From assembly GCA_012656075.1 (NCBI GenBank), contig JAAKBF010000019.1:186001-250000 (forward strand): 64,000 nt of DNA, given 5' to 3'. Shown one piece after another: positions 21,349-32,651 of this stretch; the first letter of the stretch is position 1; the number at the start of each line of letters is the position of its first letter. The notes beneath the pieces were generated by a model. That model ran no database searches and had not been told where the DNA came from. It worked only from the letters and a program-made list of their open reading frames with translations. The position numbers and the translations under genes were made by a program. The stretch is from Phytophthora hibernalis (lineage: Eukaryota > Oomycota > Peronosporomycetes > Peronosporales > Peronosporaceae).

Positions 21349-24300
21349 ATGCTTCGTGCCCGTCGCCTCGTGACGCTCTGGCAGCGCGCACAGCCGTCTG
21401 CGGACGCGAGTCTGCAGCTCCTGAGCATGCGCCTCGCGCGCGTCGATGCTGCGCCAATATCCGCGCTGTCGCAGCACCGCTGGATGTCCTCCGAGAGCAT
21501 GAACAACGTCCCGTTCGAGTCGAACGCCGACATGGCCAAGGTGCTGGAAGAGCTTGACGCCTTCCGCGAGACCGGCAAGTGGCGCCAGGCGCTCAAGCTG
21601 CTGGACCGCGTGGACAAGGACACCGCTCTGCCGGCGCTGGACCCAGCCATGTACGAGCGCGCCATCGCGGCCTGCGCGCGCATGGGCAAGGTGGAGGTGC
21701 TGCCCGGTCTGCTCAACAACATGCTGGTGGATGACCTCACGCCCACGAGTGCCACCATGGATTTCATCATCCAGGCCTATCTGGCCAAGGAACACTGGGG
21801 CCTCATCGTGCAGCTCGCCAGTGAGGCCACATCCATGGGCGTGCAGTTGTCCCCGGCGGCCTTCCACGCCATCATGGAGGCGTGCGGACAGATCAGGGAC
21901 GCCGACAGCGCGCTGAGCATCATGAAGCAGCTCGGTGTAGCCGGCATGCCGCTCACGACCGACCACTACGCGGCCGCTATTCGCGCCGCGGGCATGGGGC
22001 GTCGCGCAGACGTCGCCATGTCGCTCTTCGTGCAGATGGAGGAAGGCGACGGAATTCAGGACGACGGACAGGGATTCAGCCAGCTGATTCGAGCTCAAGT
22101 GCTGAACGGCAACCCGGAGCAAGCGCTGCAGAGCTTTGCGACGGTCACGCAGCGCGGGTTGAGTCTGGAGGAACCCATCTACACGTGCACGATCGACTCG
22201 CTCGTGACCAAGGGGAAGTTCTGGCAGGCCACGCGGTTGTTCGAGCAGATGCTAGAGAGCGGCGAGAAGCATCCCAGTGTCTTCTGTCTCGGACGCGCGA
22301 TGCTGGCCTACACTGGTGCCAACCGAAGCCAGCATGCCTGGGCCTGCTGGAACAAGATTGTCGAGATCAACGAGCCTAACCCGGTTCCCATGAAGTACAA
22401 CAAGATGCTGCAGGGACTTACGCACGCGAAGGACACACAGCTTGCTGTGGAGGTTTTCAACCACATCCAGAAGCTGTTCGAGCCGAGCCAAGTCCACCAG
22501 GGTGCTTACACAACTGCCATTCGCGCCCACGGACGACTGGGAAACACGCAGAAAGCGGTTGACCTGTTTGACGAGTACGTCGAAAGTTGCAAGGACACCA
22601 GCAGAGTTTCGCGCTATGTCGGCATCTACCTTGCTTTGTTCAACGCGCTCTCGCGAGACACCGTCCGTGATCCTGCTTTGAACACTCGCGATGCTAAACG
22701 CGCATGGCGAATTATGTCTGCCAACGTACCTGTCGTGCTGCCACCTGCGTACGCTAGTCTTGCGGGTGTATTTGCTAGCACCGGCGAGATGGAGACACTT
22801 GAGGAGCTGATTGAGCATGCCGAGCGGAGCTGGGGCACGACGGCCGACGAGATTCAGCAACAAGAGGTTGACGAAGATGGCGATGAACTGGAAGCTGTTG
22901 CAGTCTACCAGGGTGAGGACGGTGACGCTGAACTCGGCAGTAGCAACGATGTTCTTCTGTTCAACGGTGTGATCAGTGGTTTATGTAAAGCCCGTGACGA
23001 CCAAACAGCGAATATTGAGGCGTATCTGGCCATAATGCGCTCGCGAGGCCTGCCGATCACGGATTCGATTGTTCGTGCGACAACAGACGCTTGTATCCGT
23101 TTTGAAAACTGGAATCTGATGCGGAAGTTAATGAAAATGCTGGACGTGGACGCTTTGAATAATGCGGAGGTGTGCACGGGAGACACAGTATCCAAGCTAC
23201 TCGAAGCAGGCAAGTGGGGGATGGGTCGCGAATGGCTGATGTTCTGTCATCGCCATGGCTTACATCCTCCTGTGCGTCGCAAAATGGAGCTGCTCCGTGA
23301 AATGACGGAGAGCAGAAGCAAAGAGTGGCGAATAGCGTACTCGTTGGCTACCGAGACCATGTCGTTCCGTCGTCTGGTGCAGAAAAACGTGGACAGCGTG
23401 GCTGATGCTGCTGACATATGTATGAACGCTGACCGCCCGGACTTGGCTCTAAAGCTTTTTGATTCTGTGGCAGGGCACTCGTCTCTGCGTTACTTTCGCA
23501 ACCATCAACGACAGATGCACGCAAGTCAAGACGCAGCTCAGTCATTGGCATCGGACGTGAATCCTGTGGTAGTCCCGCTGCGAATGTACAAGAACGCGAT
23601 TCTTGCCCTGCTGCGCCAGCAGAAAAGTGAAGATGATGACAGTTGGCGTATGAACAAAGCGGAACGTATCTGCAGGCAAATGCTGGAGGTTCACGGGAAA
23701 ACCTTGGATGGCGATGCGCTGTCCATGGCTATTTCAATTAAGGCTACTGTGGGTGATCACGATGATGTGGGAGCGCTGTACGAATCCATGCGCGCTCTTG
23801 GTCTTGCGCCTAACTCGTACGCACGAAATGCGGCGATCATATCGTTTTCACGTCAGCGCCGCACGGACCAGGTGCTTGCCATTCGTGATGAGCTTCAGGC
23901 CACCCGCGATAAGAACGGCGAGATCGTGCGCGTCGAGCCGAATGTGGCGAGATCCTTGATGCTGTCGCTTGCTCTTGCGCACGAGAATGACGCGCTTCAC
24001 GATGCTGCATTGAACCTGCCTGGGTGCTCCGTTGACATGGCAATTGATGTACTGGTGGACCTAAACCGGGGGACAGAAGCAGTGGAGTTCTTTAATGAGA
24101 CCGTTTCTAGTGACACATTCGAGTCGGTGTTCCACCACCTCTGTAAATCGGGTGACCCCGTGCTTGGCGCAGCGCTTTTGCTAAAGTACGCTCGGCTACA
24201 CGGCCTGACTGAGGTGCACCCCAAACGTGTTCTCCGCGTGACTAACGCACTCATTGCGAAGGAGACCTTGTTGAGGCCGAGAAGGTGCTGCAGCTCTACC

Positions 24301-25203
24301 TGGATGGAACGAACGGCGTATCTCTCAAGCAGATGCCGCCGTACTTCCAGCAACACACGATGGAGATGCTCCTCTTTATCTACGGTGAGTTCGGCCATTT
24401 CGATTCTATGCGTGCTCTTTTCGGGAAGGAGCTACTGGCATTCCCACTTGAGGTCGCCCACTACGAGGCAGCTATGGAGTACTGCGCCAAGTCGCGCGAC
24501 GAGTTGGCTGGTTCTGTCGCAAGCCTGAAGCTGTTCGAGCTGCTCCGCACGCACGGTTTCATTCGCCCGAGCGGCTACACGTACCTGTTAACACTGCAGA
24601 GCTGTTTGCGCCTAGAGCGCCTTGAGCCTTCGAACGCGTCCGCCGTGAAGTCTACAGGACAGATTATATTGGATGATGTGCAGGAGCACAGCTTCCAAGG
24701 GGAGTCTACAGGGAGATGGCAAAGCAAGTAGCGTTTGCGCTGAAGCAAGTGGGGGACAAGGACACGAAGGTGATCCGACGCTTTAGCAAAGCGGGTGAGA
24801 CGCCCGAGGTTGGCATCATGAGCCCGGTCGAGCTTGCGCGCATTGCGCTCTTCTGCCACCGTCACGGTATGCCGATGTCGTCGATGATGGCGGATCAATT
24901 GCTCAAGATGCACCAGCACCTGCCATCCATGCTCTCGAACGAGCTGTCTTTCGTGAAGCGTTCGCTTGACGAGGGTCTGGGCGTTCTTGTTGCGCCGGGC
25001 TCCAGCCCGCGCATGAGTGGCGTCCCGTCGCGTGTGACTAAGCGGAAGACTGCTGCTCCGAAGACGAAGCGCGCCGTCCCTGCTTTTGCTCAGAAGACTG
25101 GCCCGAGACGCCCCGCAGCAAGAGCTACGAGGCTGCTGTTCGGGTCGCCACGGACGCTCGATGGGGCGTCGTCCTCGAGCCGCTCGCTAGTGACAAGGAT
25201 TAG
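21349..25203 (+). CDS. Large pentatricopeptide-repeat protein, probably mitochondrial
   Basis: About 1,280 residues. The Arg-rich N-terminus (MLRARRLVTLWQRAQ) without acidic residues fits a mitochondrial presequence. From about residue 75 there are repeated helix pairs of PPR type, for example LDPAMYERAIAACARMGK, LSPAAFHAIMEACGQI and TTDHYAAAIRAAGMGR. Such proteins bind organellar RNA. The frame is open to 24528, then shifts at about 24265 (AAGGAGACC, one G short, giving GDLVEAEKVLQLYL), at about 24700 (giving VYREMAKQVAFALK), and probably at about 25105, giving RSKSYEAAVRVATDARWG and a stop at 25201-25203. Without the last shift the frame would end at 25261 in unlikely sequence. Long antisense frames overlap it and are shadows. 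Confidence 0.8.
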
Positions 25204-25543
25204 AGAACTCGAGCAACCAGACATACACTGCCTATATGTATTTACACACCTAGACATCTAGAAGGCCTAAATGGCCTGCAATAAACCACTCGGACATCAA
25301 CTTGGTGCACTTCAACTTTTTCCAACCGTGACAACCACTATTGTAGGCTTCAATTTGTAGCAAATCAAAACCTGGATTTAACGTTACCGGTACTGGCAGT
25401 ATTAATACCGGTTTGAAATGAACTTCTTAACTCCAAAACAATCCCATGCAAAAATATTTTATCCAATCAGCTGCACGCATCTCACTTAAATATTAATAAC
25501 CAATACAATCACGACATTTGGCCGCCTGTCATCACTCTCCAAG
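25204..25543. other. Intergenic region
   Basis: AT-rich spacer of about 340 bases with TACCGGTACTGGCAGTATTA and similar words. No gene is seen. Confidence 0.4.
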
Positions 25544-26492
25544 ATGGCCAAGGCAGCATACGGCAGCGCCGCGACGGTCGACTGCGAGAAGTGCGAGAAA
25601 GCGGTGTCGCGCACGAACTTCTCGAAGCACAAGAAACGATGCAAAGGGATTAAAGTGCGAGACTGTCGAAGCGATATCCGTAAGAGGTCATGGGCGAAGC
25701 ACCGCTCAAAGCGCGTTGGCGCTCAACGCATGCAGAGTGCTGCTAAGAAATTCAAGCAACTCGAAGGTAATGTTCTCTTAAAATTAATTTGTGATGTACT
25801 GAATTAGTACACATGCGATAACAGAGCTCAGGGAGCAGCTGCACGGTCCTGGACTAGCGCCTCTCCCACCAAAAACCGAGCCTAAAAGACTACGTAACCA
25901 CCACCTCGAAGAATTAAGCAGCAATGCGGAATTATTCGAGTTCACCTTTTCACGCGTACGTCAATCATTTAATGGTGTAATGCAGCACTAAAATCGTTTT
26001 TCTTCAGGTGGAGCACAATGACTTGCTCTCCTCGGGGTGGTTTAAAAGTTCTTTCTGCTTTTACATCCAGACAAGCACCACTGGATGCCGGCTGAGTTTC
26101 GGGTCGAAGATGTTGACCGCGTTCTTCAACATACGTGCAAGGAATTTGGTTGGTACCAAGCTGAAATTAAAGAGGCGTCTAAAACCGATACCAGTAGGGA
26201 GAGGGTGTGTCTCCTGAAGTATCGCAGTTATCTGCAGACCACCTTCAAGGGAAAAATCGAGATGTGGATGAAGGAGTGCGAAGAAGTGCGCGCGCAAAAT
26301 TGTATGACAACTGCGGTTCAAGCGAAGATCCACGACTTTGGAGAAGGCAAAGATTGCAAGACTTTACCGGAGTTTCAATCAGAAGGCAAAGATTGCAAGA
26401 CTTTACCGGAGTTTCAATCAGTCTACCAGGCCAGATTCGTCGATAAGGACAACGTATATGAGGCTGAGAGGAAGCGAAAGGACGAGGAATAG
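25544..26492 (+). CDS. Unidentified protein with an N-terminal CxxC-H-C finger
   Basis: The first exon starts MAKAAYGSAATVDCEKCEKA and has a likely C-x2-C...H-x4-C zinc finger ending FSKHKKRCKG. Plausible introns are 25767-25827 (GGTAATG...AACAG) and about 25956-26007 (GTACGT...TTCAG). The middle exons read ELREQLHGPGLAPLPP and VEHNDLLSSGWFKSS. One missing G near 26070 links this to a frame reading HHWMPAEFRVEDVDRVLQ, which stays open to the TAG at 26492. A 39-bp stretch is duplicated in frame near the end. The second half is basic and acidic mixed, with no known domain. It might be an old transposon-derived gene: it abuts the recombinase element. Splice choices are by eye. Confidence 0.5.
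26343..26420 (+). repeat. 39-bp perfect tandem duplication inside a coding exon
   Basis: Bases 26343-26381 are repeated exactly at 26382-26420. The unit is a multiple of three and encodes 13 residues (EGKDCKTLPEFQS) twice in a row without breaking the frame. Confidence 0.9.
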
Positions 26493-26600
26493 TCTGGAGA
26501 GGGCCGCTTAAGGGAGGTATTTGGTCTAGTAAAGTGACAGCTGGACTTATTTTGGTTATGTACGTCGTGCATTCAATAGTTAAACACCAGATAACACCAG

Positions 26601-26703
26601 ATAACAAGACTAAATATACTACAACAAGACTATACGTACTTCTATAAGACTATAAGTACTATAACAAGACAATAAGTACTAACTAAACAAGACAAAATAT
26701 ACT
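26601..26703. repeat. Left array of 20-bp repeats
   Basis: Five tandem units, the first four exactly 20 bp apart (26601, 26621, 26641, 26661; the last is 23 bp). The consensus is close to WYAACAAGACTATAAGTACT. Its reverse complement forms the array at 28675-28806. Confidence 0.85.
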
Positions 26704-28674
26704 AGATAAAAATGAATGGTTTTGCAGCTCCTAGCAAAAGCGGCTGGACGGGAAGCACTTGATCTGCAGCTCACAATCCATTCAGATCGGCATAAAGAAC
26801 GTGCTCAAAGCCTACCATCCATCGCAATGGCGTCACAACCACCCTCCTTCCAAGAGCTTTTACAAGGTGGCATTACCACAGCGACACACGTGATCGTGAT
26901 CAAGAAGGAGACACAAGACATTTATGCGTCGTATTTCAGGAAGGTCTGTGAGTTTTGTATCTCTAACAAGTACCCCGATCCAGCTACCACGAGGCATCAC
27001 GAGCTACCTTCGCTTCTCGTTGCCTTCATGGAGAGTGTATCTGTATCCACAGCGGTATCCAATCAAACAGCCGAGAAGATACGAGCTGCAGTCGCAAACT
27101 ACTACGAAAGTTATGAGCGCCTAGATGCAGCCGGAACAAACAAGTGAATGGTCATCACAGATGACCAAGGCAACAAGTATGGACTGGGTAATCCAGCTAA
27201 GGATGCGTTTGTTCGGCAGTTCATGCGGGTTACCACAAGAAGAAGAGAAAGAGAACGGAGTTTACGCAGCGCCAAGCTACTCCAATTTCGTTGGATATGC
27301 TACGGGTACTCCACATCCATTTGGAAAGCACGTCTGGGTTTACTGAAGCAAGTCGTCTATGATTTTCTGCCGTATCCGCATTTGCTTTCTATAGCATGTG
27401 CCGAATCAACGAAGTGATCAGGAAGAATCTGACATTGGGATTGACCCGGTGCAGTACTTTGAACCCAAGTGAGTCCACTGAGTATGGTATGTACAAGCTC
27501 GAAGGGAGAAAGACAGAGGTTGCGGAAGATCGCTGTTACAACCTACATCGGCTACATGAAAGTGAGACCCCAATGGACGCATTCTATCACCTGACAAACT
27601 GGTTAGTAGCATACGTGGAGACGAAGACGGATCACCGCTGGAGTGACAGCGACTACCTTTTCCCCGCTCTGTCAAAGGTCTCAAAAAGTGTTCTCAAAAC
27701 GGACGCAGATGCCACAGGATGCGAAAATGCACGTGTGGAGTGGGGTAAAAAATGTCCGAGCAGGTATTTATTACGTTGCTCAACTGTGCGGTACGGACCT
27801 CAATAGCAATGGGTCGTCAACTCGTGGCTACGGTTGACAGGAGTGGTGCATTATCTGGTTCACATCTCAGACTTTTCGGAGAGCTGGAGCACAATACTGA
27901 TTCATGTTTGCAGCACCAGAACGGCGATGGTCTCTGCGAATGGTGAAATGGTGGGCTGGGAGGAAGCAAATAAGTCAGCAGAGACACTTGTGCGTTACCT
28001 CCTCGACCAAGCAGGTACTGATGAAGACAAACAGTTAGCTGACTGTCTAGCCCCATATCGTGAAACTCATTCGGGATGTCCAACTACGTATAATCGGTGG
28101 AAACGTAACAGTACGGCATCGACCAGTCAATCAACCTCCGACTGTTCAACTGAAAAGCGATTGAAGGCCGTGGAGCAATCGATGAAAGATCTTGATGACA
28201 AGGTCTCAATACTCATATCGATATTGCAGCCATCAAGTCAACAAGCCCAACAACCGGCGCAAGCGAGTTCAAGCAGCGTTGAGCAGATCTGTATTCTCCC
28301 GCCCGCAAAAGATTGGAAGTATATGTATCGAATGTATTGGAAAGCTGATCCCGTCCGCCATCTATTCAAGCCTGTCAGTGAGTGGACAACTCAAGACAAA
28401 AGAAGAGTGGCGCGTTACCTAGCAGACTCAGTGTTGCTAAGCTTATCGCCGAAGACGAATGCGACTTTGTTCTACAAAAGAGTGTTGGAAGTCCTAAAGA
28501 AGCCCCGAGTCTACATTGTCCACGTATGCAGATTACTATGCTAAGCATTGGCTGAAGGAGGCAGCAACATCAAAAGTGAATGTTCTCACGATTGATACAC
28601 TAGCACGATTCAAATGACTCGACAAGAAACGCCGTCTCATGAAGTCCCAGCACGCTTATCTAGCGGAATAATAT

Positions 28675-28806
28675 AGTACTCTCAATTTTGTTCAAGTATT
28701 TTCGGTCTTGCAAAGTACTTTTAATCTTGCTCAAGTACTTTCAATCTTGTAATAGTATATTTAATCTTGTTTAAATAAATGAGCTAGTACTTTTGATCTT
28801 GTGGTA
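28675..28806. repeat. Right array of 20-bp repeats, inverted relative to the left
   Basis: About six units of AGTACTTTTAATCTTGCTCA-like sequence at 20-bp spacing, with a 12-bp interruption (AATAAATGAGCT) before the last. Reverse-complemented, they match the left array units, sharing ACAAGA and an ATACT or GTACT end. Confidence 0.85.
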
Positions 28807-29489
28807 TTTCTTGACAACCGCGAAGGTCTCTTTCACCTTATCGGAGTTTTGCTAAAATTTATAAAGTGAACTACAGAATTCACCTTCAAAATTTGTTTTC
28901 GGGTGGTCATTTTACCTGGTGGATATTCGGGGTAAATTGCTCAGTGATTGGCCATGCAATCTGATTTTGCATATTTTGTCGTTTTTAAGGAAGTTACTTC
29001 CAGCTCCAATCAATACAAATCTCAAATATGTCGGAAGCAGCTTCTTTTTGGTTACATTTGCCAGTCAAACAGAACAATCATTAGGGTTAGGTCTCATTTA
29101 CAAAGTACAAGTATTTATTATAAACCTAACCCTTCATTTGCGAAATGGAAGCGCTATTAATGCTTCCTACTATTATACTACATGTATGAACTTCCTACTA
29201 CTATTATACATGTAGTACGTATAAGCCGCAACAGATTCCTTGGAGTTACAACATCATCAGGCTAGCTGTACCCCTGCATGTCACGTGTACCTGGTAAATC
29301 ATTCATTTTGCGTTCACCACAATTTCAACATGTGAGCGAAGAAAGCCAAGTCGAATTTGCTTGAACTCATGCGGATTATGAGCACTCAGAAAATAGTTCA
29401 AACATCTCTCGCCAGTCGAGTCACGAACCCGCTTATTTTACTTGTCTCGTACCAGTTGACTCCGGTTGACTCTGTCAGAGTCTTGCTGC
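28807..29489. other. AT-rich intergenic region
   Basis: About 680 bases with no supported gene. Short plus-strand frames (28919-29215) are low-complexity. The repeated words TACTATTATACTACATGTA and TACTACTATTATACATGTA lie close together near 29165-29215. Confidence 0.4.
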
Positions 29490-30643
29490 TCAGTAACCTG
29501 CCGTCCAGTCCACCTTGTAAAACACGGGATCCCCACGCAAATACCGATCAAAGTTGTCCACGAACATGCTGGCAACGTCCTCCACGAACACATAGCCAGA
29601 CACGTGTGGAGTGAGCAACACAGAAGGGTGAGCCCATAAAGCACTTTCGCGCGGGAGTGGCTCCTCCTCAAAGACATCCAGCACGGCGCGAGACAACACA
29701 CCGTTGTCAAGGGCGTCAATGATGGTCTTTTCAGCAATGACGTCGCCGCGACCGATGTTGATGAAGACTGGCTTGCGTTCTCGGCAAAGCTCCAAGTTCT
29801 TCTCGTCCAACAAATAACGCGTCGAGGTCGTACTCGGCAGCACGTTCACCAAATAGTCGCTTTGGGACAGCACCTCGTCCAGATCCGGCGTGACGCGATC
29901 TGCACAAGCCGCCAACTCCAGATCGAGCTGAGGGTTCACACGGCGCTTGAAGCCCAACACCTTGTACCCTGCCGCTCGCAGCATCTTGCCCACTCCCTGG
30001 CCAATGTCCCCAAGACCGAGGATGCCAATAGTGACAGTCTGCGGCGGTCTGAATCTGATCATGCGCTCTCGTTCGTACGCGTGATTGCGTTGGAAGTCGA
30101 TTGCTTCTAGCAGCATCCGCTCCAGCATCGTCACGTATCCGAAGACGTACTGGCCCATGATCCGGGGTAGAAATCCTCCTGCACGAGTCAAGGTAAACTT
30201 GGGCAGTTGGTCTTCCGGCAGTGCGTTCTTGCCATGCGGTAGTCGGTTCAAATACTGCTCCACACCTGCATACGTTCCCTGCACCCACTCGATGTTCCGG
30301 AGGATGTCTCGCTTGTCCTTTGGCAGACTTTCGTCGGGCGTGAGGAAGAGCGGACCCCGGAATGTTGGTCCATCACGACAATTTTGGCTTGTTCAAGGAC
30401 GTGTTGTTGCTCGGATGTAAGGTCCCATTGCGGAGCACCCGTGTCATCCATCCGGTGGCCGTTGAGAGGGTCTTGTGTGTTGCCAATCAGCTTTGGTACG
30501 GGCATATCCACGAGTTGCAGTTTTCCTGCACGAAAGAGGTCCCCGGCGGCGGTGGGAGACGCTGCGAACTCCTTGCGCATGGCAGTTCCCATTCCATTGA
30601 GGAACGATACGATGGGGATACGCAGCTTTGAAGGCGCGGACAT
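29490..30643 (-). CDS. D-2-hydroxyacid dehydrogenase, paralogue 2
   Basis: About 384 residues once one missing G is allowed near 30358, where GGGG should be GGGGG and restores HSGGPLFLTPDESLPKDK. It starts MSAPSKLRIPIVSF. Motifs are the nucleotide-binding TIGILGLGDIGQGVG, Arg in VFINIGRGD, Glu in VFEEEPLP and His in LLTPHVSG. It ends DWTAGY. It is closest to paralogue 3, its divergent neighbour, with which it shares a head-to-head spacer of 247 bp, suggesting an inverted duplication and perhaps shared control. Substrate not determined from sequence. Confidence 0.85.
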
Positions 30644-30890
30644 GATCACAAGATAATTATCGGGAATGGAGACTGTATTCCAGCCGCTCATCATATCAAG
30701 GTGTTTTGAAAGCATACCCTTTATTGCGCAACTAATTGACTTTTACTTGATCTTTGTATGAACTGGTTTGACGTTGCTGAAAAAGAGTCTGATAACCCCA
30801 GTCCTAATAATACGTTAACGTCAGACTCGAAGGCCCATTTCCGATCTTGCCAAGTGCCACGGAAGGCTCGCCACTTTGCTGCAAAACGTT
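30644..30890. promoter_or_regulatory. Shared divergent promoter region of two dehydrogenases
   Basis: 247 bp between two head-to-head paralogues. On the plus strand GCCACTTTGCTGCAAAACG at about 30871-30889 is an initiator-like sequence immediately before the paralogue 3 start. On the minus strand CTCCATTCCCGATAATT just before 30643 is a weaker candidate for paralogue 2. Confidence 0.4.
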
Positions 30891-32079
30891 ATGACTGCGT
30901 TCACAACCTCTTCCAATGGCGATTCCGTCGCGACTGCTTCCTGTATGCGGATACCCATCATGACGTTCATTGCCGGCATTGGGGACAATGTACGCAAGGA
31001 ATTCGCGGTTTCCGAGACACCGGCAGGTGAACTCTACCGGGCAGGCAAACTGGAACTCGTGGACATTCCGCTGCCGCAGTTGGTGGGCAACAAGCAAGAC
31101 CCGCTGCACGGACCCAACATGGAGGACCCGGGCAGACCCATTTGGGACCTCACACCCGAGCAGTACATCGTCGTGGAGAATGCGGAGATTGTGCTCATAG
31201 ACTCCCACGGCGGTGGCCCTGTCTTCCTCGACCCCAAGGAAAACCTTCCCCAGGACAAGCAGCAAATTCTGAGCAATGTCAAGTGGGTGCAAGCCACCTA
31301 CGCCGGTGTGGAGATGTACCTCAACCTGCTACCCAAAGGACCCAATGCCCTGACTGCAGAGCACCTGCCCAAGTTCACGTTGACACGGGCTGGCGGTATG
31401 ATGCCGCGCATCATGGCGCAGTACGTGCTGGGCTACGTCACCATGATTGAGAGGAAGCTGCTGGAGGCCAAGGAATTCCAGAGCAAGCGCGATTACGCGC
31501 GCGTCGAGATGATCAGCTTCCGACCTGCCCAGTCCGTCACTGTGGGCATCCTCGGACTCGGTGACATTGGCCAGTACACAGGTAAGATGCTGCGCAGTTG
31601 TGGCTACAAGGTACTGGGATTCAAGCGCCACGTGAGTGCGCAAGACGTTGCTGAGCTTGCAGAATGTGCGGACCACATCACCACGAGTCTGGACGACCTG
31701 CTATCCAAGAGCGACTACCTGCTCAACGTTCTTCCTAGCACGAACGCGACACGGTATCTGCTGAACGAAGAGAACCTGGAGAAATGCCGCGCGCGCAGTC
31801 CTGTATTCATCAATATTGGCCGCGGAGACGTCATCTCGGAGAAAACGCTGATTGAGGCGCTGAACAAGGGAACACTGTCGCGTGCCGTGCTGGATGTGTT
31901 TGAGAAGGAACCGCTGCCCAAAGACAGCGAGCTCTGGGAACACCCTCGGTACTGCTGACGCCGCACGTGTCCGGCAAAGTCTTCCCGAAGATGTGGCTGC
32001 CATGTTTCTCGACAACTTCAACCGCTACCTCAAGGGCGAACCCGTGCGTTACCAGGTGGACTGGACGAAGGGCTACTAG
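30891..32079 (+). CDS. D-2-hydroxyacid dehydrogenase, paralogue 3
   Basis: About 397 residues. I choose the ATG at 30891 (MTAFTTSSNGDSV), which leaves a short extension before the conserved MRIPIMTFIAGIG; the ATG at 30945 is the alternative. Motifs are TVGILGLGDIGQYTG, VFINIGRGDVISE, VFEKEPLP and LLTPHVSG. The 3' end needs two one-base additions: near 31944 (after EHP, giving SVLLTPHVSG) and near 31987 (CCC to CCCC, giving VFPEDVAAMF). It then ends DWTKGY at 32079. Both errors fall in or near C runs. Likely a cytosolic keto-acid reductase like the neighbours. Confidence 0.85.
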
Positions 32080-32651
32080 TAGTTTCTTTCACGCTTTTCA
32101 CTGCTACTTGGGTTGCTTGATTCAAGTGTATTTCTCGAATTTGACCGTCGAAGGTGAAGCTCATCAAGTGATTAGTCTGACAAATGTAACAAACGTTTTG
32201 TCGGAGGCAGCGCTATCCTGAACACGGCAGAGCTCAGCGTAGATTCCACGTGCTGCGGCGGTGCTTGTAAGAATTTACGCCTGTCTTGACAGCGGAGTTT
32301 TCATCAGCAGGTAGTTCCTGCAGAACTGCCGAAGTCACCAACAGCGAAGGATTAAAGAGCGATACTTGCTTCTCAACAGGCGACTTGGAAAAAGTTTCGT
32401 ACTGTATCCAATGCTTCTTTCGTTGAACAGTGAATGACGCGCTATCATGAAGTCCGCCATCTACCTTGAAATGGTTGTAGCATCAGTGACGCATCATATT
32501 CGCCAATTTCGCCTATCTTGCCTAAAAGCGAGCTCAGGACAAGTTGAAGTGGACTTGAAACGACTAAAAAACATGGTCGTTACACTCGATTCAGGCACTG
32601 GTTGGGAATACCGGGTGATGGTGACCAGGTTGTACTACAACTTGTAGTACC
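32080..32651. other. Intergenic region
   Basis: About 570 bases between two plus-strand genes. A 66-codon frame at 32447-32647 has no recognisable motif and is not called. Confidence 0.4.

Larger units (their letters stand above)
26601..28806 (+). mobile_element. Degenerate tyrosine-recombinase element with inverted 20-bp repeat arrays
   Basis: The interior codes on the plus strand from about 26827 (MASQPPSFQELLQGGITT) in several shifted frames. Features of a tyrosine recombinase are FAFYSMCRINEVIRK (box I Arg), YKLEGRKTEVAEDRCYNL, DAFYHLTNWLVAYVE, and TSQTFRRAGAQY followed by an in-frame TGA where relatives would have Arg. After that come RRWSLRMVKWWAG and ANKSAETLVRYLLD. A coiled-coil-like tail follows (KAVEQSMKDLDDKVSILIS). 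Each flank carries about five to six copies of a 20-bp unit, and the two flanks are in opposite orientation. Probably a Crypton-like or related element that is now dead. Confidence 0.65.

Noticed and set aside
21262..22122. 286-codon minus-strand frame
   Set aside because: It lies antisense to the PPR gene, has biased composition and no recognisable motif; a shadow of a GC-rich third-position coding strand.
26601..28806. Repeat arrays resembling a CRISPR
   Set aside because: Units are contiguous 20-bp repeats without unique spacers, degenerate in sequence and inverted between the two ends of a recombinase element in a eukaryotic genome.
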